In this document: piece by piece, positions 1-7,943 of the stretch | How positions within the stretch are numbered: the first letter of the stretch is position 1 | Layout of the letters: each line of letters starts with the position of its first letter | Source of the DNA: Competibacter_A sp003527885 | GTDB lineage: Bacteria > Pseudomonadota > Gammaproteobacteria > Competibacterales > Competibacteraceae | Direction: 5' to 3' | Assembly: GCA_035442025.1 (NCBI GenBank) | Contig: DAORPQ010000015.1 | Location: 1-48,139 of the forward strand | DNA: 48,139 nucleotides | Notes under the pieces: generated by a model | Databases searched by the model: none | Seen by the model: the letters and a program-made list of their open reading frames with translations, nothing else | Told to the model about the DNA's origin: nothing | Position numbers and translations under genes: made by a program

Positions 1-1456
1 AATGGGCAAAATTGCGGATGCCGTCCAAAATATCGCGGCGCTGGTCGAACACCATAAACGAGCCGCCGGTCGCCAAATCCTCAAAGCAGATGCGCCGGTC
101 GAACAGTTTGGCGGAAATCATGTGACCGGCGGGACCGGCCATCTGGATACCCTGCGCGTCGCGCGCCCCGCAATCCTCCAGCACCTGCCGGACGGTGACG
201 CCGAACGGGTATTCGTAAATGCCGGGGCGCTCACAATCGCCGCTGAGGCTGAGCAGCTTGGTGCCTTTGGATTCGGCGGTGCCGCGACTGGCGAACCAGT
301 TGCCGCCTTCCACCACGATTTTGGCGGCGGAGGCGAAGGTTTCGACGTTGTTGACCACGGTCGGTTTATTCAGATAGCCGTGGGTGGTCGGGAACGGCGG
401 GCGAATGCGCGGCACCCCGTGCTTGCCCTCAAGCGATTCGATCAGCGCCGACTCCTCGCCGCAGACATAAGCGCCCGCCCCCATGTGAATGTCGATGTCG
501 AACTCGAAGCTGGCGTCGCCCAGAATCGCCTGACCCAGCAGGCCCGCCTCGCGGCGGCGCTGCAAAGTCGCTTTCAGCGCGTCCACCATGTAGCGGTATT
601 CGCCGCGCAGGTAGACGAAACCCTGCCGCGCGCCGATCACCCGGCCGCAGACGGTCATGCCCTCGAACACCAGATCGGCGTAATCCTGCATCAGCACCCG
701 ATCCTTGAAAGTGCCCGGTTCGCCCTCGTCGGCGTTGCACACGACATACTTCACTTCGCCCGGCGCGTTGCGGCAGGATTGCCATTTCGCGGCGGACTTG
801 AAGCCCGCGCCGCCCTGCCCGCGCAGGCCGGATTTGACCATCTCCTCCAGGATCGCCTCCGGGCCGCGTTTCAACACCGCCCGCAGCGCCGCGCCATCGG
901 CGAAGTGCCGACCCAGCAGAATGTCGGCCCGACGGATGTTGCTCACCACCTCGAAGAACTCGCCCGGCCATTGTTCTAGCGGCGTCTTGGCGTTCACCAG
1001 CTCGACGATGCGATCCAGCCGGGGCTTGGTGAGCCGCGTCAGCGCGTAACCGTTGACCAGCGCCGCCGGTCCCTGATCGCACATGCCGGTGCAGGAGGTG
1101 GCGCCGACGCTGACCCGACCATCGGCACGGGTGCCGTTGATGGCCACGCCGAGCCGATCCGCCAGATAATGCAGCAGTTCGCGGTTGCCGAGCATCCGGT
1201 CGGTGATGTTGTCGCTGATTAGGATGTCGTAGGAACCGCGTGGCTCGGTGTAGAGGAAAGAATAGAACTCGGCGACGTTGCGTACCTTGTCCGGCGAGAT
1301 GCCGAGTTCTTCGGCGACCGTGGTGATCGCTTCGGCCGACAGCCAAGTCAGGCTGTCCTGCACTTCACGGAGGATTTGCAACAGCCGGGTCGGCAACTTC
1401 TGGTGGCGTTGTACGATGTCGCGGATTTTCTGAACAAACACACTGGATTCCGTCAT
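1..1456 (-). CDS. hoxF: HoxF-type diaphorase subunit of NAD-reducing [NiFe]-hydrogenase, partial
   Basis: Flavin-containing NADH-binding subunit that would pass electrons between NAD(H) and the small iron-sulfur subunit of a soluble bidirectional hydrogenase. About 485 residues are present; the C-terminus, with the 4Fe-4S cysteines, lies beyond the left edge. Residues 1-130 are a NuoE-like thioredoxin-fold domain. The rest is NuoF-like, with the FMN/NADH glycine-rich stretch GLRGQGGAGF and the conserved NADEGEPGTFKDR segment. The NuoE-NuoF fusion in one chain is typical of HoxF and separates it from ordinary complex I NuoF. The NuoE-like part keeps only C122 and C126; the first cysteine pair of the usual 2Fe-2S site is absent. 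ATG at 1456 has a strong GGAGGT (1462-1467) five bases upstream. Downstream hox genes should follow to the left. A related HoxF-like diaphorase of another oxidoreductase remains possible. Confidence 0.82.
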   Translation of the reverse strand, partial: MTESSVFVQKIRDIVQRHQKLPTRLLQILREVQDSLTWLSAEAITTVAEELGISPDKVRNVAEFYSFLYTEPRGSYDILISDNITDRMLGNRELLHYLADRLGVAINGTRADGRVSVGATSCTGMCDQGPAALVNGYALTRLTKPRLDRIVELVNAKTPLEQWPGEFFEVVSNIRRADILLGRHFADGAALRAVLKRGPEAILEEMVKSGLRGQGGAGFKSAAKWQSCRNAPGEVKYVVCNADEGEPGTFKDRVLMQDYADLVFEGMTVCGRVIGARQGFVYLRGEYRYMVDALKATLQRRREAGLLGQAILGDASFEFDIDIHMGAGAYVCGEESALIESLEGKHGVPRIRPPFPTTHGYLNKPTVVNNVETFASAAKIVVEGGNWFASRGTAESKGTKLLSLSGDCERPGIYEYPFGVTVRQVLEDCGARDAQGIQMAGPAGHMISAKLFDRRICFEDLATGGSFMVFDQRRDILDGIRNFAH

Positions 1457-1606
1457 GGACTACCTCCGTTATTTACCCACCGATCCACACGAGGTGCGGA
1501 TAGCGCGTTATTCTTCGGTCAGGCCGCTCAGCCAGTGTATCAATAATACTCCAATTTTGCGCAAAAAGCGCTAGTTTAGTGTTGGTGTGGCTGGACTATC
1601 GCGCCG

Positions 1607-1972
1607 TTAGAGCAGCGCTTCCTCGCGCAGCACGATTTCCAGGCTGCCAACGAGCAAGTCAATTTGCCGGAGCACTTCGGCACCGGGTATCGATACGGCA
1701 TCGAGTAGCGCATCCACCTGCCGTTTCATTCCAGGGGGCAAACGACTACAGCGCACTTCCGCGATCCGCACCAAGCGCTTTTCCCCAGGATGCGGCATTC
1801 GATTGATGGCGAAAAGCACATCGAAGTAGCAGCCTAGCAGCGCCGCTATGCGATGGTTTACGCTGACTCGGTCGCCTCGCTCTAGGGCGCGCTGTATTTG
1901 ATGCGCGTACGCCAAAATGGGAAAGTTCTTGGCGACAACCGCCCTTCGCAATGCTTCGGGGTAAAGCCTCCG
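1607..1972 (-). pseudogene. Headless C-terminal remnant of a nucleotidyltransferase-family protein
   Basis: An open frame of about 121 codons with no plausible start codon or ribosome site. It begins immediately after, and in the same frame as, the TGA stop (1973-1975) of the thioesterase gene. The translated sequence (LYPEALRRAVV..., then a helical stretch with CYFDVLFAINR and HPGEKRL) resembles the helical C-terminal half of nucleotidyltransferases of the DUF4037/kanamycin-nucleotidyltransferase-like type, from memory of the family. The N-terminal catalytic domain with its GS...D-x-D motif is missing. It is best read as a deletion product that joined the tail of this gene to the thioesterase gene. 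An internal TTG (1951) could in principle start a 114-residue product. Family assignment is moderate; the lack of a normal 5' end is clear. Confidence 0.5.
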
Positions 1973-2416
1973 TCACTCCGGGTTCCGCGATGACCACTCT
2001 GCCTTACTTTGGCGCGCGCCGGGAATCGAGTAAGTGCCAACCGCATGAGCGACCGGATCATCGCTTCCTTCGGAATACAGGGTCACTTCGCCATAAACCA
2101 GCGACTTTCCGACTTTTATAAGCCGGCATATACCCAGGATATCTTTATCTGAAGACGGTTTGCGGAGGAAATTCACGGTGAGGCTCGTGGTCACCGCCAA
2201 AGGGGTTATGCCAATCTGCTGGAACATGGCGACATACAGCGCCACATCGGCCACGGTCACCATCACCGGGCCGGACACGGTGCCTCCGGGGCGCAACTCG
2301 TCGACGCCGACCCGGTGGCGGATGATGGAAGAACCCTCGCTGACCGCTTCGACCAAGCACTTGCTTTGAGGAAACTCTGCCGCCATGAATTTGATAACTT
2401 GCTCTTTCGTTACCAC
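1973..2416 (-). CDS. PaaI-like hotdog-fold thioesterase
   Basis: A 147-residue hotdog-fold protein of the PaaI/YdiI acyl-CoA thioesterase family, predicted to hydrolyse acyl-CoA thioesters in the cytoplasm. The core motif region is clear: LRPGGTVSGPVMVTVADVAL followed by TPLAVTTSLTVNFLRKP and a late VAHAVGTYSIP strand, which gives one complete hotdog domain. The start is GTG at 2416, with GGAG (2424-2427) seven bases upstream. The last 15 or so residues after YSIP are not typical of the family. They run straight into the nucleotidyltransferase remnant behind the TGA, so the native 3' end may have been altered by a deletion. The physiological substrate cannot be told from sequence. Confidence 0.78.
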   Translation of the reverse strand: MVTKEQVIKFMAAEFPQSKCLVEAVSEGSSIIRHRVGVDELRPGGTVSGPVMVTVADVALYVAMFQQIGITPLAVTTSLTVNFLRKPSSDKDILGICRLIKVGKSLVYGEVTLYSEGSDDPVAHAVGTYSIPGARQSKAEWSSRNPE

Positions 2417-2562
2417 CCAAGCTCTCCGTGGACGTTAAAGGTTAGTAGTGAACGATCCGCGCGCGGCGATCCGAACGTGGTCGGGACCCTGCAACCAATA
2501 GTATGGAACAGCCGAGGGGCTTGACTCCAAGGACATCGGCGTTGAGCGCCCAAACGCGCGCG

Positions 2563-3390
2563 TCAGGCCCCGAAGTAAAACTGTTGGTGGTCTTCCCGTG
2601 TTGTCAGGATGCGTGTCCATCGGCCGTTGATCGGCTTTGGCATGACCGCCAGCACGGGTTCGAAAGTATGTCCCGCCTCCCCGATATTGACCTGTTCGCC
2701 ATGATTCACCATCAAAGCGCCGAGCAGGTCGGGGCTGGTCTCGCCGATGCGGGTATTGATGTAAGTCGCCACCCGAAATGACAGCGGCCCTTCCATATTG
2801 GCCACCTCCAAACGTAAAAGCTGCCGTTGGCTCAGGCTGTCGGGAGCCATCTTGGAACCTAAGGTCGAGCGGCGGATAGCGGTTTTATTGGGATCAAATA
2901 GCTGTCCCGCCGGAATGATGGCGTAAAGGTCGTAGTCACCATGCACGTAACGCGGTCGCAGCAACCCCATTTCCACCAAAGCGATACAACCATAGTGCCT
3001 GTGCCGCGGATTCGTTTGGACCAAGTACGGGGTCCGGCAACCGCGCGGCTGCTCGTCGTCGTCAAAGCCAGCGGCGGTGCTGGGTAGCGTCATCAAGTGA
3101 CCGCTTTCGAACCATTTGCTCCGCGCGTCAGCCAAGCGGTTTTCAGTGAAGACCTGGGGCAGCAAAAAGGGCGAACAGACCAATCCCGCCACCTGATGGC
3201 GACCGACATTGCGGTTGGCGGTTTTTGCCTTTAGATCGGCGCGCTTGCCGGTATAACCGCGTTTTCCCACCCAAACGAGGGAGGCTTTTCCCGTCTGACG
3301 CACCAAGATATGGCAATCGAACGTCTGGGCCGCCGCGATAAAAATTCTCAAATGGTTGGGGTGCACAAAGTCAGTGTCATCTAAGCTCAT
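2563..3390 (-). CDS. Candidate edema factor/CyaA/ExoY-like nucleotidyl cyclase (compact, 275 aa)
   Basis: The protein carries the three signature blocks of class II toxin nucleotidyl cyclases (anthrax edema factor, Bordetella CyaA, Pseudomonas ExoY). Block 1 is GYTGKRADLKAK, then AGLV. K49 and K56 have the same seven-residue spacing as CyaA K58/K65 and edema factor K346/K353. The position of CyaA H63 is K54, a substitution also seen in ExoY. Block 2 is GDYDLYAIIP, with metal-binding D152 and D154. Block 3 is MVNHGEQVN, matching VNHGTEQDN of edema factor with one residue deleted (H230, N235). Such enzymes make cAMP or cGMP, usually inside a host after activation. No signal peptide or membrane segment is visible, and at 275 residues it is shorter than the roughly 370-residue known domains. 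ATG 3390 follows GAGAGAG; the frame is open further upstream to 3495, but that would run into the divergent gene's promoter. It is divergent from the 3HB-oligomer hydrolase. Motif match is strong; activity is inferred. Confidence 0.68.
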   Translation of the reverse strand: MSLDDTDFVHPNHLRIFIAAAQTFDCHILVRQTGKASLVWVGKRGYTGKRADLKAKTANRNVGRHQVAGLVCSPFLLPQVFTENRLADARSKWFESGHLMTLPSTAAGFDDDEQPRGCRTPYLVQTNPRHRHYGCIALVEMGLLRPRYVHGDYDLYAIIPAGQLFDPNKTAIRRSTLGSKMAPDSLSQRQLLRLEVANMEGPLSFRVATYINTRIGETSPDLLGALMVNHGEQVNIGEAGHTFEPVLAVMPKPINGRWTRILTTREDHQQFYFGA

Positions 3391-3418
3391 CTCATTGCTC
3401 TCTCGCCGTGAGAACGTC

Positions 3419-3436
3419 CCAATTAGCGGCAATTGG
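3419..3436. promoter_or_regulatory. Perfect inverted repeat in a divergent promoter region, possible operator
   Basis: CCAATT (3419-3424) and AATTGG (3431-3436) form a perfect 6-bp dyad with a six-base spacer. It sits in the 103-base, AT-rich gap between the divergent cyclase-like gene and the 3HB-oligomer hydrolase gene. The location suits an operator controlling either or both genes, but short dyads also occur by chance and no regulator is encoded beside it. Confidence 0.25.
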
Positions 3437-3493
3437 AAAAACCAAGTTGTCTCTAAAACTATCACAATTATTGGAATTATTAAGGAGACGCCC

Positions 3494-5680
3494 ATGAATC
3501 AGAATCAGCGAAAGTGGCGGCCGTGGCCGGTGATCGCCGCGGTTGGAGCGCTAACGACAATCTCCGCATTCGCCGCCGACCCGGAACTCGGTCTCGGCGC
3601 ACGGAACACGCCGAACCTGAAGCCGGCGTTCCTCGGTGTGATCGGCCAGCACGACTACGATGGCGTCACCGATGATTTGCTGACCGGTGGACTCGGCTGG
3701 GATGGCCTGCAAGCGGCGTATCCGACGCCGCCCGCCACCGACCCCAGCGCGGCCGAACTGCGCCGGCGGGCGATTCACACCAACTATCGCGCGGTGCTCG
3801 ACATCACTGCGGCCGGCGGCTACGGCCGGCTGTACGGCCCGAACGTGGCGTCAAACGGCACGGCCGACCCGACGCCGGGCGCCGGCAAGATCGCGGGCGG
3901 CGAGTACCTCGCTTACGCCGACAACGGCGGCGGTCGCAAAAACGTCACCTTGATGGTTCAAATACCCGCCACTTTCGATCCCGCCCGAGCCTGCATCGTG
4001 ACAGCGCCCTCTTCCGGTTCGCGGGGTGTTTACGGCGCTATCGGCGCATCGGGCGAATGGGGGCTCAAGCACGGCTGCGCGGTCGCTTATACCGACAAGG
4101 GCACCGGCAACGGCCTGCATGACCCGACCACGAATCGCGTCGGTTTGATCGACGGCACCCGCGTCGACGCCGATGCGGCCGGCGGCGCTTCGCACTTCAC
4201 GGCGGCGTTCTCCACCCCGGATCGAGTCTTATGGAGCGAACTTTACCCGAACCGGGCCGCCTTCAAACACGCCCACTCCCGGCAAAATCCGGAGCGGGAT
4301 TGGGGCCGGAACACCCTGCAAGCCATCGTGTTCGCGTTCTACGTCCTGAACGAACGCTACGGCATACCCGGCCCGCGCGGCGGCAAACGGATCGTGCTTG
4401 ACCCCGCCAATACCCTGGTCATCGCCTCGGGTATCTCCAACGGTGGAGGGGCGGCCCTGGCCGCCGCCGAACAAGACCGGCACGGTCTCATCGATGGCGT
4501 GGCGGTCACCGAACCCAACGTACAAACCGCCAAAGCGGAGCATTTGCTCATCTATCAAGGTTCAACGTTAATGCCGGCCACTGGCAAACCGCTTTACGAC
4601 TACTTCAGCTATGCCAACCTGTACCAGCCTTGCGCCGCCCTCTCCGCGCGCGCGACGGGCTCGCCGCTCGCCAGCTTGCTCGCCGCGCCAAACGCGGCGG
4701 GCGCGGCCAACCGCTGCGCCGGCCTGCGCGCCAAGGGGCTGCTGGCGGCGGACACGCTCGCCGGGCAAGCCGAAGAATCGCTCGATAAGCTGCGGGCTTA
4801 CGGCTGGCTGCCAGACAGCGACCTGCTCCATGCCTCACATTACCGGCTGGCCACCAACGCCATCGTGGTCACCTACGCCAGCGCGTATGGACGCTTCGGT
4901 GTCGCCGACCAAGTCTGCGGTTTCAGCTTCGCCAACACCGATCCCACCACCGGCGCGGCAATCCCGCAAGTTGCGGTGCTTCAAGATAATATTTTTGCCA
5001 CCGGCAACGGCATTCCACCCACTTCGGGCGTCAACATCGTTTACTACGACTTGCTGAATGGCCAAGCGACGCTGGATCTTTTGGCGCGGTCTTATTCCAC
5101 CGGCATGGCCGACTTTGCGCTCGACGGCGCGATCTGCCACCGCAATCTTATCGAAGGGCGCAACATCATCGCAGGCGATCAATCGTTCTACCTGGGCGCG
5201 ACTTCAGCGCGGGTCCTGCGGGGTATTCGGGCGGTGCAACTGCACGCCCGCCTTCGGAACACGCCCGCGATCATCGTCCATGGCCGCGCCGATACGCTGG
5301 TTCCGGTCAATCATTCTTCTCGCGCTTACTACGCGGCGAACCAGCTCGCCACGAACGGCAGATCGAATCTCCGTTATATCGAAGTCACCAACGCTCAGCA
5401 CTTCGATGCTTTTCTGTCCCTTCCCGGTTATGACACTCGCTACGTGCCGCTGCACCTTTACCTGATCCAAGCGCTCGATTGGATGTACCAGCACCTCACC
5501 ACGGGCAAACCGCTGCCGGCGTCGCAGGTGGTGCGCACCGTACCGCGCGGCGGTGCGCCAGGGAGCGCGCCAGCCCTGACTGTGGCGAACGCGCCACCCA
5601 TCCCTGAAGCTCCCGCAGGAAGTGACACCATTACCTTGGGCGCCTCCTTTCAAGGTGATATTTTGTCCGTTCCCGACTGA
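3494..5680 (+). CDS. Extracellular D-(-)-3-hydroxybutyrate oligomer hydrolase
   Basis: A 728-residue exported serine hydrolase of the 3HB-oligomer hydrolase family. It cleaves short 3-hydroxybutyrate oligomers released from poly-3-hydroxybutyrate to the monomer. The N-terminus has a signal peptide (RKWRP, then a hydrophobic stretch, with likely cleavage after ISAFA near residue 27). The nucleophile is S315 in GISNGGG. D600 in HGRADTLVP and H636 in NAQHFDAF are the probable remaining triad members. The size fits the family (about 700 residues). ATG 3494 has an AAGGAG ribosome site (3482-3487). The frame is open upstream to 3356, but that extension has no ribosome site and would bury the signal peptide. 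It is a single gene, divergent from the cyclase-like gene. It links the organism to the PHB cycle, probably for scavenging external or released oligomers. Confidence 0.85.
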   Translation: MNQNQRKWRPWPVIAAVGALTTISAFAADPELGLGARNTPNLKPAFLGVIGQHDYDGVTDDLLTGGLGWDGLQAAYPTPPATDPSAAELRRRAIHTNYRAVLDITAAGGYGRLYGPNVASNGTADPTPGAGKIAGGEYLAYADNGGGRKNVTLMVQIPATFDPARACIVTAPSSGSRGVYGAIGASGEWGLKHGCAVAYTDKGTGNGLHDPTTNRVGLIDGTRVDADAAGGASHFTAAFSTPDRVLWSELYPNRAAFKHAHSRQNPERDWGRNTLQAIVFAFYVLNERYGIPGPRGGKRIVLDPANTLVIASGISNGGGAALAAAEQDRHGLIDGVAVTEPNVQTAKAEHLLIYQGSTLMPATGKPLYDYFSYANLYQPCAALSARATGSPLASLLAAPNAAGAANRCAGLRAKGLLAADTLAGQAEESLDKLRAYGWLPDSDLLHASHYRLATNAIVVTYASAYGRFGVADQVCGFSFANTDPTTGAAIPQVAVLQDNIFATGNGIPPTSGVNIVYYDLLNGQATLDLLARSYSTGMADFALDGAICHRNLIEGRNIIAGDQSFYLGATSARVLRGIRAVQLHARLRNTPAIIVHGRADTLVPVNHSSRAYYAANQLATNGRSNLRYIEVTNAQHFDAFLSLPGYDTRYVPLHLYLIQALDWMYQHLTTGKPLPASQVVRTVPRGGAPGSAPALTVANAPPIPEAPAGSDTITLGASFQGDILSVPD

Positions 5681-5702
5681 AGTCGTCACGGTCAAAAAAG
5701 CT

Positions 5703-5731
5703 GCGGGGACCGGAATTTAGCCGGTTCCCGC
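5703..5731. terminator. 11-bp hairpin behind the 3HB-oligomer hydrolase gene
   Basis: GCGGGGACCGG (5703-5713) pairs over 11 positions, including one G-U, with CCGGTTCCCGC (5721-5731) around a seven-base loop, 22 bases after the stop codon. A run of six A (5694-5699) precedes it, so the T-tract of a classical intrinsic terminator lies on the minus strand; the plus strand has only ATTTCC afterwards. Transcript end for the upstream gene is likely but not certain. Confidence 0.4.
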
Positions 5732-5953
5732 CATTTCCTCGCCGACAGTCTTATCCGAAAGACCCTAACCAGCCCTCGGACAACCGGCTTTCCCCTCAAA
5801 AAAATCGGTCGTTCCGCCGATCTCTTCGAGCGAAATCTGGTCTGATCGATGCGGTACCATAACCTTGCGCCCAACTCAGTTTTATTCTGGCTTTAATCAG
5901 AAATTAAAGGCAAAATTATCCATTTACGACGCATACGGAGATAGTACCTTCTC

Positions 5954-7510
5954 ATGCCGAGCCCATTCCTGAAACGCCTCCACTGGCTGCTGCTGGGAGG
6001 ATTCATCGCCAGCACCGCCAACGCTGTGGACTATCCCTTGCCTCCTTCGGGCACGGATGTCATCGGCGAAGTCAAAGTCGTTTACGCCAAGAAGGAAGAA
6101 ACGCTGCTCGATATCGCCCGCACCCATAGCTTGGGTTATGACGAAATCGTGCACGCTAATCCGGGCGTGGACCGCTGGGCGCCCGGTGAGAAAACGCCCA
6201 TCGTGCTGCCAAGTCGCTTCATTCTTCCCGATACACCGCGCGAGGGCATCGTGCTCAACATCGCCGAGATGCGGGTGTATTACTATCCGGCCGCCGGCGC
6301 TGGCGGCGAGCGAGTGGTGCATACCTACCCGGTCAGCATCGGGCGGATGGACTGGAAAACGCCGATGGGCTTGACCAAGGTCGTCGCCAAGGATGTCGAC
6401 CCAGCCTGGCGGCCGCCGGCTTCGATCAAGGCCGAACACGCCAAAGAAGGCGATATCCTGCCGGACGTAGTGCCGGGCGGGCCCGACAATCCGCTGGGCC
6501 GTTTCGCGATGCGGCTGGGCGTTCCCGGCTACCTCATCCACGGCACCAACAAACCGTTTGGGATCGGGATGCGGGTGACGCACGGCTGCGTGCGGATGTA
6601 TCCGGAAGATATCGAACAGCTGTTCGGGATGGTGCCGATCGGAACGCCCGTGCGGCTGATCGACCAACCGGTGAAGGTCGGCCGGCTCGGCGACGAATGG
6701 CTGGTCGAAGCGCACGAGCCCTTGGAAGAAGACAATCTGCCGATCAAGGTCACGCTGGAGCAAGCCCAACAAGCGGTCAGCGCCAAGATCGGGCCGGATA
6801 TGCCCGGCGTCAACCCGACCGCGCTGCAAGCTGCGGTGGAGCAAGCCAGCGGTATGCCGGTTTCCATTTCTGGCCAACCGGGCCCGCTCCCGGCCAGTGC
6901 GGTGGCCAACGCGGCAGCGCCCGACCGCGAACCGGCTCGCGCGGAGCCGAGCCGTCTAGCTCCGGCCACGACAGCGCCAACCCCGCCCATGGCCCCCGTG
7001 GACCGGCCGGCGCTAACCCCCCCCCAGCGCGCCGCGACGCCTTATCCGACGCCCGACCAATACACCCCACCAGCGCCGGCGGCGGGCCCCACCCCCAGCT
7101 ATCCGACAGCCAATCGGCTGCCGCACCCCTATGCCGCCCCTCCCTACGCCACTCCACCGGCGTCGCCCTCACCCGAGCGTCCGGCTGTCGCCGCGCCCGT
7201 GCGCGCCATGCCTTACAGCAGCGCGACAGCCGTCTACCAAGCGCCACCCTACCGCCATCCGACCACGGCCCCGACGACTCCCGCGCCGGTCGATACGCCT
7301 GCCTATCGCCCTGAATCCATGAGGGTTTCACCCAACGGCTATACCCGCAACCCCGGCGCGGCGAATTATCCGCAGGAGCCGCCTTACGTGTCTTACCCGC
7401 CCACCGCAGCGCCCGCGCCTTCTGTGGCCGCTCCACCGGCTTATCGCTCCGTACCCTCGGGGAGCCCGGTGCCTTACCCTAGACCTGTAACGCCAACGAC
7501 ACAGCCCTAG
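5954..7510 (+). CDS. LysM–L,D-transpeptidase (ErfK/YbiS type) with a Pro/Ala/Tyr-rich tail
   Basis: A periplasmic enzyme that forms L,D-linkages on peptidoglycan stem peptides or attaches Lpp-type lipoproteins to them. Residues 1-24 are a signal peptide (hydrophobic core, then ANA|VDYP). Residues 38-90 form a LysM-like domain. Residues 97-230 are the YkuD catalytic domain with H196 and the HGCVR motif (H210, catalytic C212). The usual YbiS/ErfK protein ends near residue 310; this one continues for about 200 residues of low-complexity sequence rich in P, A, Y and T. ATG 5954 follows signal-peptide logic, although its best ribosome site (GGAG, 5937-5940) is 13 bases away. The next gene is an Lpp-like lipoprotein ending in lysine, the expected substrate of an ErfK/YbiS enzyme. 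It shares a bidirectional terminator with that gene. Confidence 0.88.
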   Translation: MPSPFLKRLHWLLLGGFIASTANAVDYPLPPSGTDVIGEVKVVYAKKEETLLDIARTHSLGYDEIVHANPGVDRWAPGEKTPIVLPSRFILPDTPREGIVLNIAEMRVYYYPAAGAGGERVVHTYPVSIGRMDWKTPMGLTKVVAKDVDPAWRPPASIKAEHAKEGDILPDVVPGGPDNPLGRFAMRLGVPGYLIHGTNKPFGIGMRVTHGCVRMYPEDIEQLFGMVPIGTPVRLIDQPVKVGRLGDEWLVEAHEPLEEDNLPIKVTLEQAQQAVSAKIGPDMPGVNPTALQAAVEQASGMPVSISGQPGPLPASAVANAAAPDREPARAEPSRLAPATTAPTPPMAPVDRPALTPPQRAATPYPTPDQYTPPAPAAGPTPSYPTANRLPHPYAAPPYATPPASPSPERPAVAAPVRAMPYSSATAVYQAPPYRHPTTAPTTPAPVDTPAYRPESMRVSPNGYTRNPGAANYPQEPPYVSYPPTAAPAPSVAAPPAYRSVPSGSPVPYPRPVTPTTQP

Positions 7511-7575
7511 TTTGAAGAGTATCCTGCCCACTTGAGCCGACGGATTGATTACAGATCGGTTGCAACAGGACAACA

Positions 7576-7605
7576 AAAAACCCCCGCGTGAGTGCGGGGG
7601 TTTTT
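7576..7605. terminator. Bidirectional intrinsic terminator
   Basis: A 12-bp perfect stem, AAAAACCCCCGC / GCGGGGGTTTTT, with a GTGAGT loop. It has T-runs on either strand and lies between the convergent L,D-transpeptidase (ends 7510) and lipoprotein (ends 7624) genes, so it can end both transcripts. Confidence 0.9.
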
Positions 7606-7623
7606 ACGAAGCAAAAACCCGAT

Positions 7624-7845
7624 TTACTTGTACATCGACTTTTTGAACATACGGTTGATTTTTTCCTCGGTCGCCATGCTGATGGACTTGGCTTCGTTGG
7701 CGGTATCCAGAGCGTTACGAGCCATGGCCTTAGCCTCACTGGCATCGCTCTGAGCTTTTTGGACATCGCTGGTGCTGGCGCAGCCAACAGTCAAACCAGC
7801 AATCAGGGCCAACGCGGAAACCTTGGTCAAAGTCTTCAAGGACAT
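7624..7845 (-). CDS. Lpp/OprI-like alanine-zipper outer-membrane lipoprotein
   Basis: A 73-residue small lipoprotein. A signal peptide (MSLKTLTK plus hydrophobic core) leads to a lipobox ending GLTVGC, with C22 as the lipidated residue. After it comes a heptad-like, Ala-rich helical segment (SDASEAKAMARNALDTANEA) typical of the trimeric coiled-coil alanine zipper of Lpp and OprI. The protein ends in MYK. The C-terminal lysine is the residue that L,D-transpeptidases join to diaminopimelate in Braun's lipoprotein, so covalent tethering of outer membrane to wall is plausible. ATG 7845 has AGGAG (7853-7857) seven bases upstream. It is flanked by two L,D-transpeptidase genes and served by its own promoter and terminator, consistent with strong independent expression. 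Confidence 0.85.
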   Translation of the reverse strand: MSLKTLTKVSALALIAGLTVGCASTSDVQKAQSDASEAKAMARNALDTANEAKSISMATEEKINRMFKKSMYK

Positions 7846-7943
7846 TTTTCAGCTCCTAAGTATCATTTACGCAAAGTCTAAAGTGCCACACACACACATT
7901 GTTGTCACGGCACAACCCATATTGTTCCAGCACAACAAAAGCA

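Noticed and set aside
2..979. Long plus-strand frame opposite the hoxF gene
   Set aside because: The minus strand holds a continuous, family-typical HoxF sequence over the same bases. The plus frame is compositionally biased (His/Ala/Gly/Arg-rich) and unlike any known family.
3391..3495. Upstream extension of the cyclase-like gene to 3495
   Set aside because: It would encode a hydrophobic MGVSLIIPIIVIVLE leader resembling a signal anchor, but it overlaps the start of the divergent hydrolase gene and has no ribosome site. If real, it would make the protein exported, so it deserves a check, but ATG 3390 fits better.
5692..5874. 60-codon minus-strand frame in the gap behind the 3HB-oligomer hydrolase
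   Set aside because: No ribosome site and no family character; it overlaps the hairpin at 5703-5731.
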